Origin: an uncultured bacterium | GTDB lineage: Bacteria > Bacillota > Clostridia > Lachnospirales > Lachnospiraceae | NCBI GenBank assembly: GCA_905215155.1 | Contig: CAJMPJ010000001.1 | Coordinates: 94,632 to 158,631 of the forward strand | Reading direction: 5' to 3' | DNA length: 64,000 nt | Part shown: in pieces, positions 8,047 through 16,624 of the stretch | Numbering within the stretch: the stretch's first letter is position 1 | Layout of the letters: each line of letters starts with the position of its first letter | Position numbers and translations under genes: made by a program | Notes under the pieces: generated by a model | Told to the model about the DNA's origin: nothing | Databases searched by the model: none | The model's input: the letters and a program-made list of their open reading frames with translations, nothing else

Positions 8047-9777
8047 ATGAAAAACCTGCTGCTTTATGCAAAAAAGTACAAAAAAGAATTTATTCTTGCA
8101 GTTATCTGCATCGAGGCTGAAACCATATTTGAACTCATCATACCAATGATCATGGCGGATATCATTGATGTTGGTGTTGCCAGCGGAGACCGGCATTACA
8201 TCCTGGCAAAAGGATTTCAAATGGTGTTTTTTGCTGTTCTTTCACTTATCCTCGGCCATGCCTGTGCCCGGTTTACCGCACGCTGCGGAAACGGAGTCGG
8301 CGCACAGATCCGACTGGCTGAATTTCAAAAAATGCAGACCTATTCCTTCGCAAACACAGACCGGTTCAGCACCCCGTCTCTGGTCACAAGACTTACAAGC
8401 GATATCACTACCATTCAGAACTCCATCTGCAATGGAATGCGCCCCGGATTCCGCTCTCCGGTCATGATGATCACCGCCATGGTGGTCTCCTTTTACTTAA
8501 ATGCGAAGCTGGCCATGGTATTTTATCTTGCGGCCCCGACTCTGGCTGTCATTTTATTTTTCATCATTAAAAACGTCAGACCGCTGTATGCAAAGATGCA
8601 GGGAGCCATGGATATGGTAAACCGCATCATTCAGGAAAACCTGGTGGCCATCCGGGTGGTGAAGGCTTATGTCCGGGGAGATTATGAAATTGAGAAATTC
8701 CAGAAGGTCAATTCCAATCTCCAAAACACCTCGGAGCGGTCCTTTTCCCTGGCGGCACTCAATATGCCTGCCATGCAGTTTGTCATGTATGGAACCATTC
8801 TCAGTATCTTGTGGTTTGGAGGAAATATGGTCATTGTGGGGAATATGAAGGTCGGGGCACTGACCAGCTTTTTAAGCTATGTGCTTCAGGTTTTGAATTC
8901 TCTCATGATGTTTTCCAATGTTTTCCTGCTGTTTACCCGTTCCCTGACATCCTGGAGAAGAATCTCCGAAGTTTTAGAGGAAGAACCGGTGATCAATGAT
9001 GACCGGGCGAAGAATATCACCATTACAAAAGGCGGAATCCGTTTTGAAAACGTATCTTTTAAATACAAGGATACTGCAAAAGAATATGTACTCTCTGACA
9101 TTTCTTTTGAAATCAAACCGGGCCAGACCGTTGGGATCATCGGTCAGACCGGAGCGGCAAAAAGTACGCTGGTCCAGCTGATTCCCAGGCTTTATGAAGC
9201 CACGTCCGGCAACATCTATATTGATGGCCATCCCATTTACGAATATACCCAGGACCATTTGAGGGACTCGATTGCAATGGTGCTTCAGAAAAACACTCTT
9301 TTTTCCGGTACGGTAAAAGAAAATCTTTATTGGGGAAAGGAAGATGCCACAGACGAGGAACTGGAACAGGCCTGCAAAATTGCCTGTGTGGATGAATTTA
9401 TGGACCGTTTAAAGGATGGATATGATACGGAGCTGGGGCAGGGCGGAGTCAATGTGTCCGGCGGACAAAAGCAGCGTCTGTGCATTGCAAGAGCCATCTT
9501 AAAAGCACCGAAGGTACTGATCTTAGACGATTCCACCAGCGCTTTGGATACGGCTACGGAAGCAAAAATTAAGGAAGGACTGGAAAAAACACTTCCGGGT
9601 ACCACAAAGATCATAATCAGCCAGAGGATCACCTCCATCATGCATGCCGATCAGATCATTGTTCTGAATGACGGCAGGATCAATGCCATCGGAAGCCATG
9701 AACAATTACTGGAAGAAAATGAGATCTATCAGGATATTTATTATTCTCAGCAAAAAGGAGGGACCCAGGGCTTATGA
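8047..9777 (+). CDS. Heterodimeric ABC exporter subunit with degenerate ATP site
   Basis: A fused TMD-NBD half transporter of 576 aa, starting at ATG 8047 with GGAG at 8035-8038. Six transmembrane segments precede the NBD. Walker A is GQTGAAKST (first Gly366), lacking the usual Gly before Lys. Signature VSGGQKQR is intact, Walker B ends LDDST with Asp instead of catalytic Glu, and the H-loop His is Gln (ISQRITS). This is the pattern of the non-catalytic partner in TM287/288- and BmrCD-type exporters. It overlaps the partner gene by 4 bases. Substrate is probably a drug or toxic amphiphile, controlled by the MarR protein. Confidence 0.9.
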   Translation: MKNLLLYAKKYKKEFILAVICIEAETIFELIIPMIMADIIDVGVASGDRHYILAKGFQMVFFAVLSLILGHACARFTARCGNGVGAQIRLAEFQKMQTYSFANTDRFSTPSLVTRLTSDITTIQNSICNGMRPGFRSPVMMITAMVVSFYLNAKLAMVFYLAAPTLAVILFFIIKNVRPLYAKMQGAMDMVNRIIQENLVAIRVVKAYVRGDYEIEKFQKVNSNLQNTSERSFSLAALNMPAMQFVMYGTILSILWFGGNMVIVGNMKVGALTSFLSYVLQVLNSLMMFSNVFLLFTRSLTSWRRISEVLEEEPVINDDRAKNITITKGGIRFENVSFKYKDTAKEYVLSDISFEIKPGQTVGIIGQTGAAKSTLVQLIPRLYEATSGNIYIDGHPIYEYTQDHLRDSIAMVLQKNTLFSGTVKENLYWGKEDATDEELEQACKIACVDEFMDRLKDGYDTELGQGGVNVSGGQKQRLCIARAILKAPKVLILDDSTSALDTATEAKIKEGLEKTLPGTTKIIISQRITSIMHADQIIVLNDGRINAIGSHEQLLEENEIYQDIYYSQQKGGTQGL

Positions 9778-11630
9778 AACATGTAAAAATCGTCAAACCA
9801 AAGAATGCAAAGAAAACCCTGATTCAGCTTTTGGGTTATATCGGGCATTATAAGTTTTCCGTTGTGCTTATCGCCATATTTGTGTGCATCAGTGCGCTGG
9901 CTGGAATTATGGGAACATACCTCTTAAAGCCGGCAATCAATAATTATATTATTCCCGGAGACATTCCCGGACTGATCCGCATGATCGGTGTCATGGGATT
10001 AGTTTACTTAGCCGGCGCTTTCTGCTGTCTCTTCTATAACAGAATGATGGTCCATGTATCCCAGCAGGTTGTGGGGGAGATCCGTAAGGATCTGTTTCAG
10101 TCGACACAAAAGCTCCCCTTAAATTATTTTGATACCCACACCCACGGGGAATTGATGAGCCATTTCACAAACGATGTGGATACCATTTCCGAAGCACTGA
10201 ACAACAGCTTTACCTTATTGATCCAAAGCTTTATTACATCGGTGGGAACGGTTATCATGCTGATGGTCCTGGATATCCGGCTTTCTCTCATCGTAATCTT
10301 CTTTCTGATCGTAATGCTGGTCTACATCCGGCATAACGGTAAACTGAGCATCAAATATTTTGTAGAACAGCAGAAGAACCTTGGTAACATCAATGGCTTT
10401 GTGGAAGAGATGGTTGAGGGACAGAAGGTGGAAAAAATCTTCCGCCATGAAAAACAGGATTTGGAGAAATTTAACGAGCTGAACGAGAAGCTGAGAATTT
10501 CCTCGACGTTAGCAACGACCTATACCGGTATCACGGTTCCCACCATCGTATCTCTTTCCTATATCAACTATGCGGTTTCTGCCTGTGTGGGAGGCTTATT
10601 TGCGTTATCAGGGCTGATTAATCTTGGAACACTGGCATCGTATCTGGTTTATGTGAGACAAAGTGCCATGCCCATGAACCAGTTTACCAACCAGATCAAT
10701 TTTCTTATGGTGGCACTGGCCAGTGCGGAAAAGGTCTTTAACATGATGGAAATTGAACCGGAAGTGGATGATGGTACAGTTACATTAAGCCGTGTCATCC
10801 AAAACGAAGACGGCAGCCTGGAGGAAACCGATTCCTATACCGGTTCCTTTGCCTGGAAGGTTCCCGATGAAACGCAAGGGTACCGGCTGGTGCCCTTAAA
10901 AGGCGATGTCCGTTTTCACGACGTGGTATTTGGATATAACAAAGAAAAAACCATATTAAACGGCATCAGCCTTTACGCAAAGCCTGGACAGAAGATCGCC
11001 TTTGTGGGTTCCACAGGTGCAGGCAAAACCACGATCATCAATTTAATCAACCGGTTCTATGAATTGAATGGAGGTACCATCACTTATGATGGGATTGATA
11101 TCAGGACCATTAAAAAAGATGATTTGAGGAGGTCCATTTCCCTGGTCATTCAGGATACCCATTTATTTACAGGAACCATTGCCGATAACATCCGCTACGG
11201 CAGACTGAATGCCACCGACGAAGACGTTTTGGAAGCTGCAAAAATCGCCAATGCGGATTCCTTTATCCGCCGCCTTCCCAATGGGTATGACACAATGCTT
11301 GAGAGCGACGGCAGCAATCTATCCCAGGGACAGCGTCAGCTGATCGCCATTGCCAGAGCCGCCATATCCCAGCCGCCGGTTCTTGTCATGGATGAGGCAA
11401 CCAGCTCCATTGACACACGAACGGAAAAGCTGATCGAAAAAGGGATGGATGCGCTCATGAAGGGCCGCACCGTATTTGTAATCGCCCACCGCCTTTCCAC
11501 GGTGAGAAATTCCGATGCCATCCTGGTTCTTGAACAGGGAGAGGTCATTGAGCGGGGCAGCCATGACGAACTGCTGGAGCAGCGGGGAAAATATTATCAG
11601 CTGCATATGGGGCAGTTTGAGTTGGAATAG
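9774..11630 (+). CDS. Heterodimeric ABC exporter subunit, catalytic partner
   Basis: A 618-residue TMD-NBD half transporter. Its NBD has consensus Walker A GSTGAGKTT, Walker B VLVMDEATSS with catalytic Glu and H-loop AHRLST. Its signature is altered (LSQGQRQL), which matches asymmetric exporters in which each composite site mixes motifs of both chains. An insert of about 40 residues before the NBD (residues ~335-375) is acidic and not part of the core fold. It starts on the stop of the first subunit (ATGA) and is followed after 29 bases by the MarR gene. Confidence 0.9.
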   Translation: MKHVKIVKPKNAKKTLIQLLGYIGHYKFSVVLIAIFVCISALAGIMGTYLLKPAINNYIIPGDIPGLIRMIGVMGLVYLAGAFCCLFYNRMMVHVSQQVVGEIRKDLFQSTQKLPLNYFDTHTHGELMSHFTNDVDTISEALNNSFTLLIQSFITSVGTVIMLMVLDIRLSLIVIFFLIVMLVYIRHNGKLSIKYFVEQQKNLGNINGFVEEMVEGQKVEKIFRHEKQDLEKFNELNEKLRISSTLATTYTGITVPTIVSLSYINYAVSACVGGLFALSGLINLGTLASYLVYVRQSAMPMNQFTNQINFLMVALASAEKVFNMMEIEPEVDDGTVTLSRVIQNEDGSLEETDSYTGSFAWKVPDETQGYRLVPLKGDVRFHDVVFGYNKEKTILNGISLYAKPGQKIAFVGSTGAGKTTIINLINRFYELNGGTITYDGIDIRTIKKDDLRRSISLVIQDTHLFTGTIADNIRYGRLNATDEDVLEAAKIANADSFIRRLPNGYDTMLESDGSNLSQGQRQLIAIARAAISQPPVLVMDEATSSIDTRTEKLIEKGMDALMKGRTVFVIAHRLSTVRNSDAILVLEQGEVIERGSHDELLEQRGKYYQLHMGQFELE

Positions 11631-11659
11631 GAGCGGGGATATATTAAAAGGAGAGAACT

Positions 11660-12103
11660 ATGAAAAAGCAAAATATAAGAGAACTGATGGTACGTGGAGA
11701 AAAAGCCAGAAAACAGATATTTTCTCCGCTGCTGTCTGGTTTTGGATTGACGCCGGGGCAGGGACAGGCCAGAATTTTGCATTGTCTTCTGCAAAAGGAT
11801 CATATCACCCAAAAGGAGCTGGCTGACAGCTGCCATATGGAAGTGGCCACCATGTCAAGAAATTTAGACAGACTGGAGGGGCTTGGACTTCTCACCCGGA
11901 AGAACAATCCGGACCGCAGGCGGTCTTTTCTGATTTGCCTGACGGAAAAAGGCCTTGCAGAAGCCAGGGAAATACACAAAGTGTTTGAGCAGTTTGAAGA
12001 GATCGCCTGTAAAGACATTTCAGAAGAAGAGGCAGAATTATTCTGCAGAATATTATTAAAGATGTGTGAGAATCTGGAAGGTTACAGCAGAAAAGAAACG
12101 TGA
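11660..12103 (+). CDS. MarR-family transcriptional regulator
   Basis: A winged-helix repressor of 147 aa. The DNA-recognition helix region is TQKELADSCHMEVATMSRNLDRLEGLG in outline (helix-turn-helix at about 50-75), and the wing contains NPDRRRSFLICLT. It is third gene of the exporter operon and most likely binds the palindrome at 7984-8016 to autoregulate export. The last codons abut relaxase debris, so the natural C-terminus may have been altered by that junction, although length is normal for the family. Confidence 0.88.
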   Translation: MKKQNIRELMVRGEKARKQIFSPLLSGFGLTPGQGQARILHCLLQKDHITQKELADSCHMEVATMSRNLDRLEGLGLLTRKNNPDRRRSFLICLTEKGLAEAREIHKVFEQFEEIACKDISEEEAELFCRILLKMCENLEGYSRKET

Positions 12104-12546
12104 TCCTCTCCTTTAAACCAGGAGAAATTACACCGGAGCGTGCAAACAAAATCGGTTGTGAACTTGCCCTGACCTTTACAAAGGGAAATCATCAGTTTGT
12201 GGTTTCCACCCATACCGACAAGGCACACATTCACACCCATATTGAATTTAACAGCACTAATTTAGAGTGCCATGGTAAGTTTAATAACTTTAAAAACTCT
12301 GCCTTTACCCAACGGGATTTGAATGATAAGCTGTGTCGTGAGTATGGATTATCCGTTATAGAGAATCCGAAAAAACGCGCCATGTTACCCGGTGAAGCAA
12401 AGGCTGTGAAATACGGGGGCAGCTTCAAGGAGCAACTACGCCAAACCATCGAAATGGTTATGCCTGGCTGCATGGATTTTGAGGAATTTCTGGCACGGTT
12501 GCGCACGGAAGGTTATGAAGTGAAACAAGGAAAACATATTAAATAA
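12100..12546 (+). pseudogene. Relaxase/mobilisation nuclease fragment
   Basis: The frame contains SFKPGEITPERANKIG, HTDKAHIHTHIEFNSTN (the metal-binding His triad of MobA/MobL relaxases), LSVIENPK and a C-terminal EGYEVKQGKHIK. In intact relaxases about 80 residues precede this block and several hundred follow, so both ends are missing. It begins exactly at the marR stop and has no ribosome site. It is the scar of a lost conjugative or mobilisable element. Confidence 0.8.
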
Positions 12547-12580
12547 TAAAAAACAACCAGCCAGTAAAAAGAACTGGTTG
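12544..12580 (-). terminator. Terminator of the small membrane protein gene (minus strand)
   Basis: CAACCAG at 12554-12560 pairs with CTGGTTG at 12574-12580. Read on the minus strand the hairpin is followed by TTTTTTATTA. Confidence 0.75.
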
Positions 12581-12610
12581 CTTCTTAAGTTTTATGTTGT
12601 TACTTTATGC

Positions 12611-12922
12611 CTATTTACTTATTTTCAATCTAATTTTTCTGATGAAAAGAAAATATATCCCTACCGCTAATATAACAACTGTAATTATCATTTTTATTCC
12701 AGTTTCGATTTGACCATTTTTAAAATTTGAAATAGCCACTACACCGATAAAAACAAGTAAAAGAGAATAAAATACAGCAAGGAGAATAAAAACAAATTTA
12801 CAAATTTTCCTTAAATTACTTTTCATTTCTTGATTATCGGAATTATCAATAATACTCAGTAATATAAATTCTGCAACAATAGAAAAAATAGTAAAGACCA
12901 CAAAACTAACTATATAATGCAT
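12611..12922 (-). CDS. Small membrane protein of unknown function
   Basis: 103 aa, AT-rich, with three hydrophobic segments (about residues 3-24, 43-66 and 80-97) and a charged loop containing DNSDNQEMKSN. A ribosome site AAAGGGG lies upstream of ATG 12922, and there is a consensus minus-strand promoter (12952-12980) and a terminator, so it is a self-contained transcription unit. I do not recognise the family. It sits among relaxase and transposase debris and has lower GC than its neighbours, so it is likely foreign cargo. Confidence 0.65.
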   Translation of the reverse strand: MHYIVSFVVFTIFSIVAEFILLSIIDNSDNQEMKSNLRKICKFVFILLAVFYSLLLVFIGVVAISNFKNGQIETGIKMIITVVILAVGIYFLFIRKIRLKISK

Positions 12923-12951
12923 TTAATGTGCCCCTTTCAAAAATTTTATTA

Positions 12952-12980
12952 ATTATACAATGTTATAATTGGTGTGTCAA
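12952..12980 (-). promoter_or_regulatory. Promoter of the small membrane protein gene
   Basis: On the minus strand TTGACA (12980-12975), a 17-base spacer and TATAAT (12957-12952), about 30 bases upstream of the start codon. Confidence 0.8.
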
Positions 12981-13071
12981 TGTTGTTATTGTCAACACTG
13001 TTATTAACTTATGATAATATCACTTTAGGATTATCTTGAGAAAATGTCTCTTTTTGGTAAACTATTAAGAT

Positions 13072-13151
13072 ATGAAAGAAGGTACAATTACATTGTCACA
13101 AGATCAACTTAAAACTGACAGGGCGGCTTACTGTTGATGAGATCATTGCCT
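13072..13151 (+). pseudogene. Possible transposase N-terminal scrap
   Basis: ATG 13072 opens MKEGTITLSQDQLK, and a shifted frame then reads LTGRLTVDEIIA before a stop. The two pieces resemble the N-terminal helix-turn-helix of some insertion-sequence transposases, joined with a frameshift. It is short and tentative. The rest of 12981-13234 shows no gene. Confidence 0.25.
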
Positions 13152-13234
13152 GATACGTTATCAGAGCATCGTGGGTAAATTGTGCACCATTAAATCCGAA
13201 GATAAATCTACGCAGTCCTCTCCTTTTCGTAAGA

Positions 13235-13264
13235 TTGACACAGGACAGGATACACTGGTATAAT
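13235..13264 (+). promoter_or_regulatory. Promoter of larE
   Basis: TTGACA at 13235-13240, 18-base spacer, TATAAT at 13259-13264; the larE start is 44 bases further on. Confidence 0.75.
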
Positions 13265-13307
13265 TTCTATTAACATATATATCTGATCTGTTTGATAAGG
13301 AGCGCCT

Positions 13308-14117
13308 ATGACATTACAGGAAAAAAAGGAAATACTAACATCTTATATAAAAGAAATGGGAAGCCTTGCCGTAGCTTTTTCCTCAGGAGTCGATTCCACC
13401 TTTCTTTTAAAAACGGCCCATGAGGTGCTGGGGGATAAGGTGATCGCAGTGACCGCCCGCTCCTGTTCCTTCCCGGAGAGGGAACTAAAGGAAGCCATCG
13501 CCTTCTGCAAAGAGGAAGGAATCCGGCATTTTATCGTGGACAGTGAGGAGCTGGACATCGAAGGTTTTGAAAGCAATCCGAAAAACCGGTGCTATCTATG
13601 CAAACATGAGCTGTTTGAAAAGATCGCAGTCATAGCAAAAGAGCAGGGGATCAAAGAGATCGCCGAAGGCTCCAATCTTGACGACAACGGAGATTACCGC
13701 CCCGGGCTGGTTGCCGTAGCGGAATTAAACATTAAAAGTCCTCTGCGGTATGCCGGACTTACCAAGGAGGAGATCAGAGCCTTATCAAAGGAACTGGAGC
13801 TAAAGACCTGGGATAAGCAGTCCTTTGCCTGTCTTTCCAGCCGTTTTGTGTACGGAGAGACCATTTCCAGGGAAAAGCTTTCCATGGTGGACAAAGCGGA
13901 GCAGCGTCTGCTCGATATGGGATTTCAGCAGGTGAGGGTGCGGATTCACGGAACCATTGCACGTATCGAAGTGCTTCCGAACCAGTTGGAGCGTCTGGTT
14001 TCGGTCAGAGAGGAAATTGCCGGGTATTTTCATGAACTGGGATTTACCTACGTTACCATGGACTTGGATGGCTACCGGACGGGAAGCATGAATGCGACGT
14101 TAAAAGACTCGGAATGA
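13308..14117 (+). CDS. larE: LarE-family ATP-dependent sacrificial sulfur transferase
   Basis: 269 aa with an N-terminal PP-loop ATPase motif SSGVDSTFLL (residues 25-34), NRCYLCKHELF (~90-100), EGSNLDD, and KQSFACLSSRF (~170-180) with the Cys expected to supply sulfur. LarE adenylates and sulfurises pyridinium dicarboxylate mononucleotide in synthesis of the nickel-pincer cofactor of lactate racemase. No larA, larB or larC lies nearby, so the partner genes must be elsewhere or the protein modifies another substrate. The gene has its own promoter and terminator. Confidence 0.85.
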   Translation: MTLQEKKEILTSYIKEMGSLAVAFSSGVDSTFLLKTAHEVLGDKVIAVTARSCSFPERELKEAIAFCKEEGIRHFIVDSEELDIEGFESNPKNRCYLCKHELFEKIAVIAKEQGIKEIAEGSNLDDNGDYRPGLVAVAELNIKSPLRYAGLTKEEIRALSKELELKTWDKQSFACLSSRFVYGETISREKLSMVDKAEQRLLDMGFQQVRVRIHGTIARIEVLPNQLERLVSVREEIAGYFHELGFTYVTMDLDGYRTGSMNATLKDSE

Positions 14118-14166
14118 TGAAACGAGACGTAAGTATTGACGGTTTGGTTCATCCGGTGAGGCAAAT

Positions 14167-14206
14167 GGCATACCTATTTCGTCAGAGAGGTATGCCGTTT
14201 TTCTTT
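14167..14206 (+). terminator. Terminator of larE
   Basis: GGCATACC at 14167-14174 pairs with GGTATGCC at 14189-14196, followed by GTTTTTCTTTT. Confidence 0.88.
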
Positions 14207-14285
14207 TGACAGGAAATATTCGTTGCAATTACCTTGCATTTCTGTTATATTTGGTTGTTAAATGATTGGTTGAGAGGATTTCAAA

Positions 14286-15260
14286 ATGTTTTTATATCAA
14301 GTTATCAATGAACACATACGGATTCTCGGTTACCGGGGATACAGCGGGTTTGTCAGGGTTCCGGAAAAGATCCAGGCAATGCCTGTAACCGAGCTGTCCG
14401 CCTACGCTTTTTCCGGGGGCTGGGGAAGGGAAAAGATGATGTCCTCTCTGGAGCAGGAGGTGCTCTTTTGTGATGAAGAAGGAAATCCTGTTCAAGCGGA
14501 GGAAAAGCAATTACCTCCCCCTATAAGCTGTGAAGCACTCAAGGAAATCTATCTGCCGGAAACCATTCGGAAAATCGGAAATTACGCATTTTATAATTGC
14601 GTCGAGTTAAGCCGTGTGGAGTGTTACAGTTCCATCAATGATTTAGGTTCCGGTCTGTTTACGGGCTGCATCGGAATCCGTTATCTGGATTTCCATCTGA
14701 CCGGTGAACCCCATTCCTGTTTAAAGGAAATATTATCGGAATTAAGACAGGAACTTTATGTAAACTACTACAGCGCGTCCGGCAATGCCAGACTGTTGTT
14801 TCCTGAGATGTTTGAGGAATCGGTGGAGCATACTCCCGCCAGGATCATTATCCGGGAAATGCACGGCTGCGGACACATGTACCGGTACTGCTTTGACCAT
14901 ACAGAGTTTCAGTTTCATAAATACGATGCTCTGTTTCCCCACCTGCTGGTCCAGGAGACAAAACGGGTCATCGGATCGCTGGTCATAAACCGGCTTTATA
15001 CACCGGTGCATCTGCTGGAGCATGATAAAAATTTATATGAAGACTATTTAAAAGAACACATAGAAAATATTGCCAAACAGGCATTAAAAGAAGATCCCGC
15101 CATGTTTCTCTGGCTTGTCAGGGAATATGGTAAAGATCAGAAGCAATTTGATTCCATAGTGGAAATGGCCTCAAAGGAAGAGAAACCGGAGCTGTTAAGC
15201 AACTTAATGGATTTAAGGCGACGCAGATTTCCGGCGAAAAAAAGGACCTTTTCCCTATAA
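14286..15260 (+). CDS. Leucine-rich-repeat (LRR_5-like) cytoplasmic protein
   Basis: 324 aa without a signal peptide. Residues ~85-140 contain BspA-type repeats (LKEIYLPETIRKIGNYAFYN, then LSRVECYSSINDLGSGLF and a degenerate third). The C-terminal half is helical and ends in a basic tail (RRRRFPAKKR). It is first in a three-gene set with a DUF2201/VWA protein and a MoxR ATPase, separated by 30 and 14 bases. A role as substrate adaptor for that pair is plausible but unproven. Intracellular LRR_5 proteins of this size are unusual, since most BspA repeats are surface-exposed. Confidence 0.7.
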   Translation: MFLYQVINEHIRILGYRGYSGFVRVPEKIQAMPVTELSAYAFSGGWGREKMMSSLEQEVLFCDEEGNPVQAEEKQLPPPISCEALKEIYLPETIRKIGNYAFYNCVELSRVECYSSINDLGSGLFTGCIGIRYLDFHLTGEPHSCLKEILSELRQELYVNYYSASGNARLLFPEMFEESVEHTPARIIIREMHGCGHMYRYCFDHTEFQFHKYDALFPHLLVQETKRVIGSLVINRLYTPVHLLEHDKNLYEDYLKEHIENIAKQALKEDPAMFLWLVREYGKDQKQFDSIVEMASKEEKPELLSNLMDLRRRRFPAKKRTFSL

Positions 15261-15290
15261 ATAGATGAGTCAGGAAAGGTTAGGTGGATT

Positions 15291-16610
15291 ATGGTCGATC
15301 CCGTAAAAGAAAGGCAGCTGCAGGAACTGGAAGAAGTAAAAGTGGGACACAGCATTTTAATGAATGCCCGCAACGAGCTATATCTGAATTTTAGGTACCT
15401 GGATGTGGCACTCAGCAGCTTTGTATTTGAAGCGGACAGAACCGGAAAAAGGCTTGCCACTGACGGCTATGTGATCTATTATCAGCCGGACCTTTTGTTT
15501 GCCATGTATAAGAGCAGCCGCATCCTCGTAAACCGGGCTTATCTGCATATGCTGTTTCATTGCCTTTTCTGCCATTTGAGTGAGATGGGCAGCCGGGAAA
15601 AGGTCCTCTGGGATATTGCAAGCGACATTGCCATCGAGTCCATCTTAGACAGCTTCTATGTGAAATCGGTTTACCGCCATCAGTCCCCCTACCGAAGAGA
15701 GGTCTACGGGAAAATCGCGGCAAAGCGGAAGGTTTTTACCGCAGAAGGAATCTACAAGGATTTAAAGGAAATGGACTTGACACCCGAACAGATCAGCACA
15801 ATGGCGGCAGAATTTTATGTGGACAGCCATGAGCTGTGGGATCAGGAGGAAGACCCCAGGGTCCGGATGGAACGGCAGAATCAGTGGCAGGAAATGCGGG
15901 AAAAGATGGAGACGGAGATGGAGTCCTTCGGAGAAGAGGATGCCAAGTCCGGCAAAAATCTTCTGGAACAGGTGAAGGCAGAAAACCGGGAACGGTATGA
16001 TTACAAAAATTTTTTAAAAAAGTTTGCTGTCCTTCGGGAAGAGGCTGAGATTGATCCGGATTCCTTTGACCCCATCTTTTATACGTACGGCATGACCCTT
16101 TATAAACGAATGCCCCTGATCGAGCCGTTAGAGACCAGAGAAGTATTTAAAATTGAAGATTTCGTCATCGTCATTGATACCTCCATGTCCGTATCCGGGG
16201 ATTTGGTGAGGCGTTTTTTGGAAGAAACCTATGGAGTGTTGGGAGAATCGGAAAGCTATTTCCGAAAGGTCAATATCCATATCATCCAGTGCGACGAAGC
16301 AATCCAATCGGATGTGACCATAACCAGTAAAAAAGAAATGGAAGATTATATGGAACATTTTACCTTGTCCGGGTTTGGAGGAACCGATTTTCGGCCAGCC
16401 TTTGAATATGTAAACGGCATGATAAACAGGGGAGTCTTTAAAAAACTCCGCGGACTGCTGTACTTCACCGACGGGAAAGGTATCTATCCGGTCACCATGC
16501 CCCCTTATGATACGGCCTTTGTTTTTATGGAAGACCAGTATGAAGATATCTCAGTCCCAAGCTGGGCCATGAAAGTGATACTAACGGAAGAGGATTTAAA
16601 TGTTTCATAA
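15291..16610 (+). CDS. DUF2201/VWA-like metallopeptidase-like protein
   Basis: 439 aa. The N-terminal domain holds a zincin-like helix HMLFHCLFCH (His86, His90, His95) where the usual catalytic Glu after the first His is absent. A charged linker (residues 190-235) leads to a C-terminal VWA domain with MIDAS motif DTSMS (Asp296), GGTDFRPAF and YFTDGKG. The family regularly pairs with MoxR ATPases, and the next gene is one. By analogy with RavA-ViaA such pairs act as chaperones for assembly or metal insertion in target proteins. Target unknown. Confidence 0.82.
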   Translation: MVDPVKERQLQELEEVKVGHSILMNARNELYLNFRYLDVALSSFVFEADRTGKRLATDGYVIYYQPDLLFAMYKSSRILVNRAYLHMLFHCLFCHLSEMGSREKVLWDIASDIAIESILDSFYVKSVYRHQSPYRREVYGKIAAKRKVFTAEGIYKDLKEMDLTPEQISTMAAEFYVDSHELWDQEEDPRVRMERQNQWQEMREKMETEMESFGEEDAKSGKNLLEQVKAENRERYDYKNFLKKFAVLREEAEIDPDSFDPIFYTYGMTLYKRMPLIEPLETREVFKIEDFVIVIDTSMSVSGDLVRRFLEETYGVLGESESYFRKVNIHIIQCDEAIQSDVTITSKKEMEDYMEHFTLSGFGGTDFRPAFEYVNGMINRGVFKKLRGLLYFTDGKGIYPVTMPPYDTAFVFMEDQYEDISVPSWAMKVILTEEDLNVS

Positions 16611-16624
16611 CAGGAGAAACTGCC

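Noticed and set aside
13139-13234. Small RNA or gene between the transposase scrap and larE promoter
   Set aside because: No terminator, promoter or reading frame supports it.
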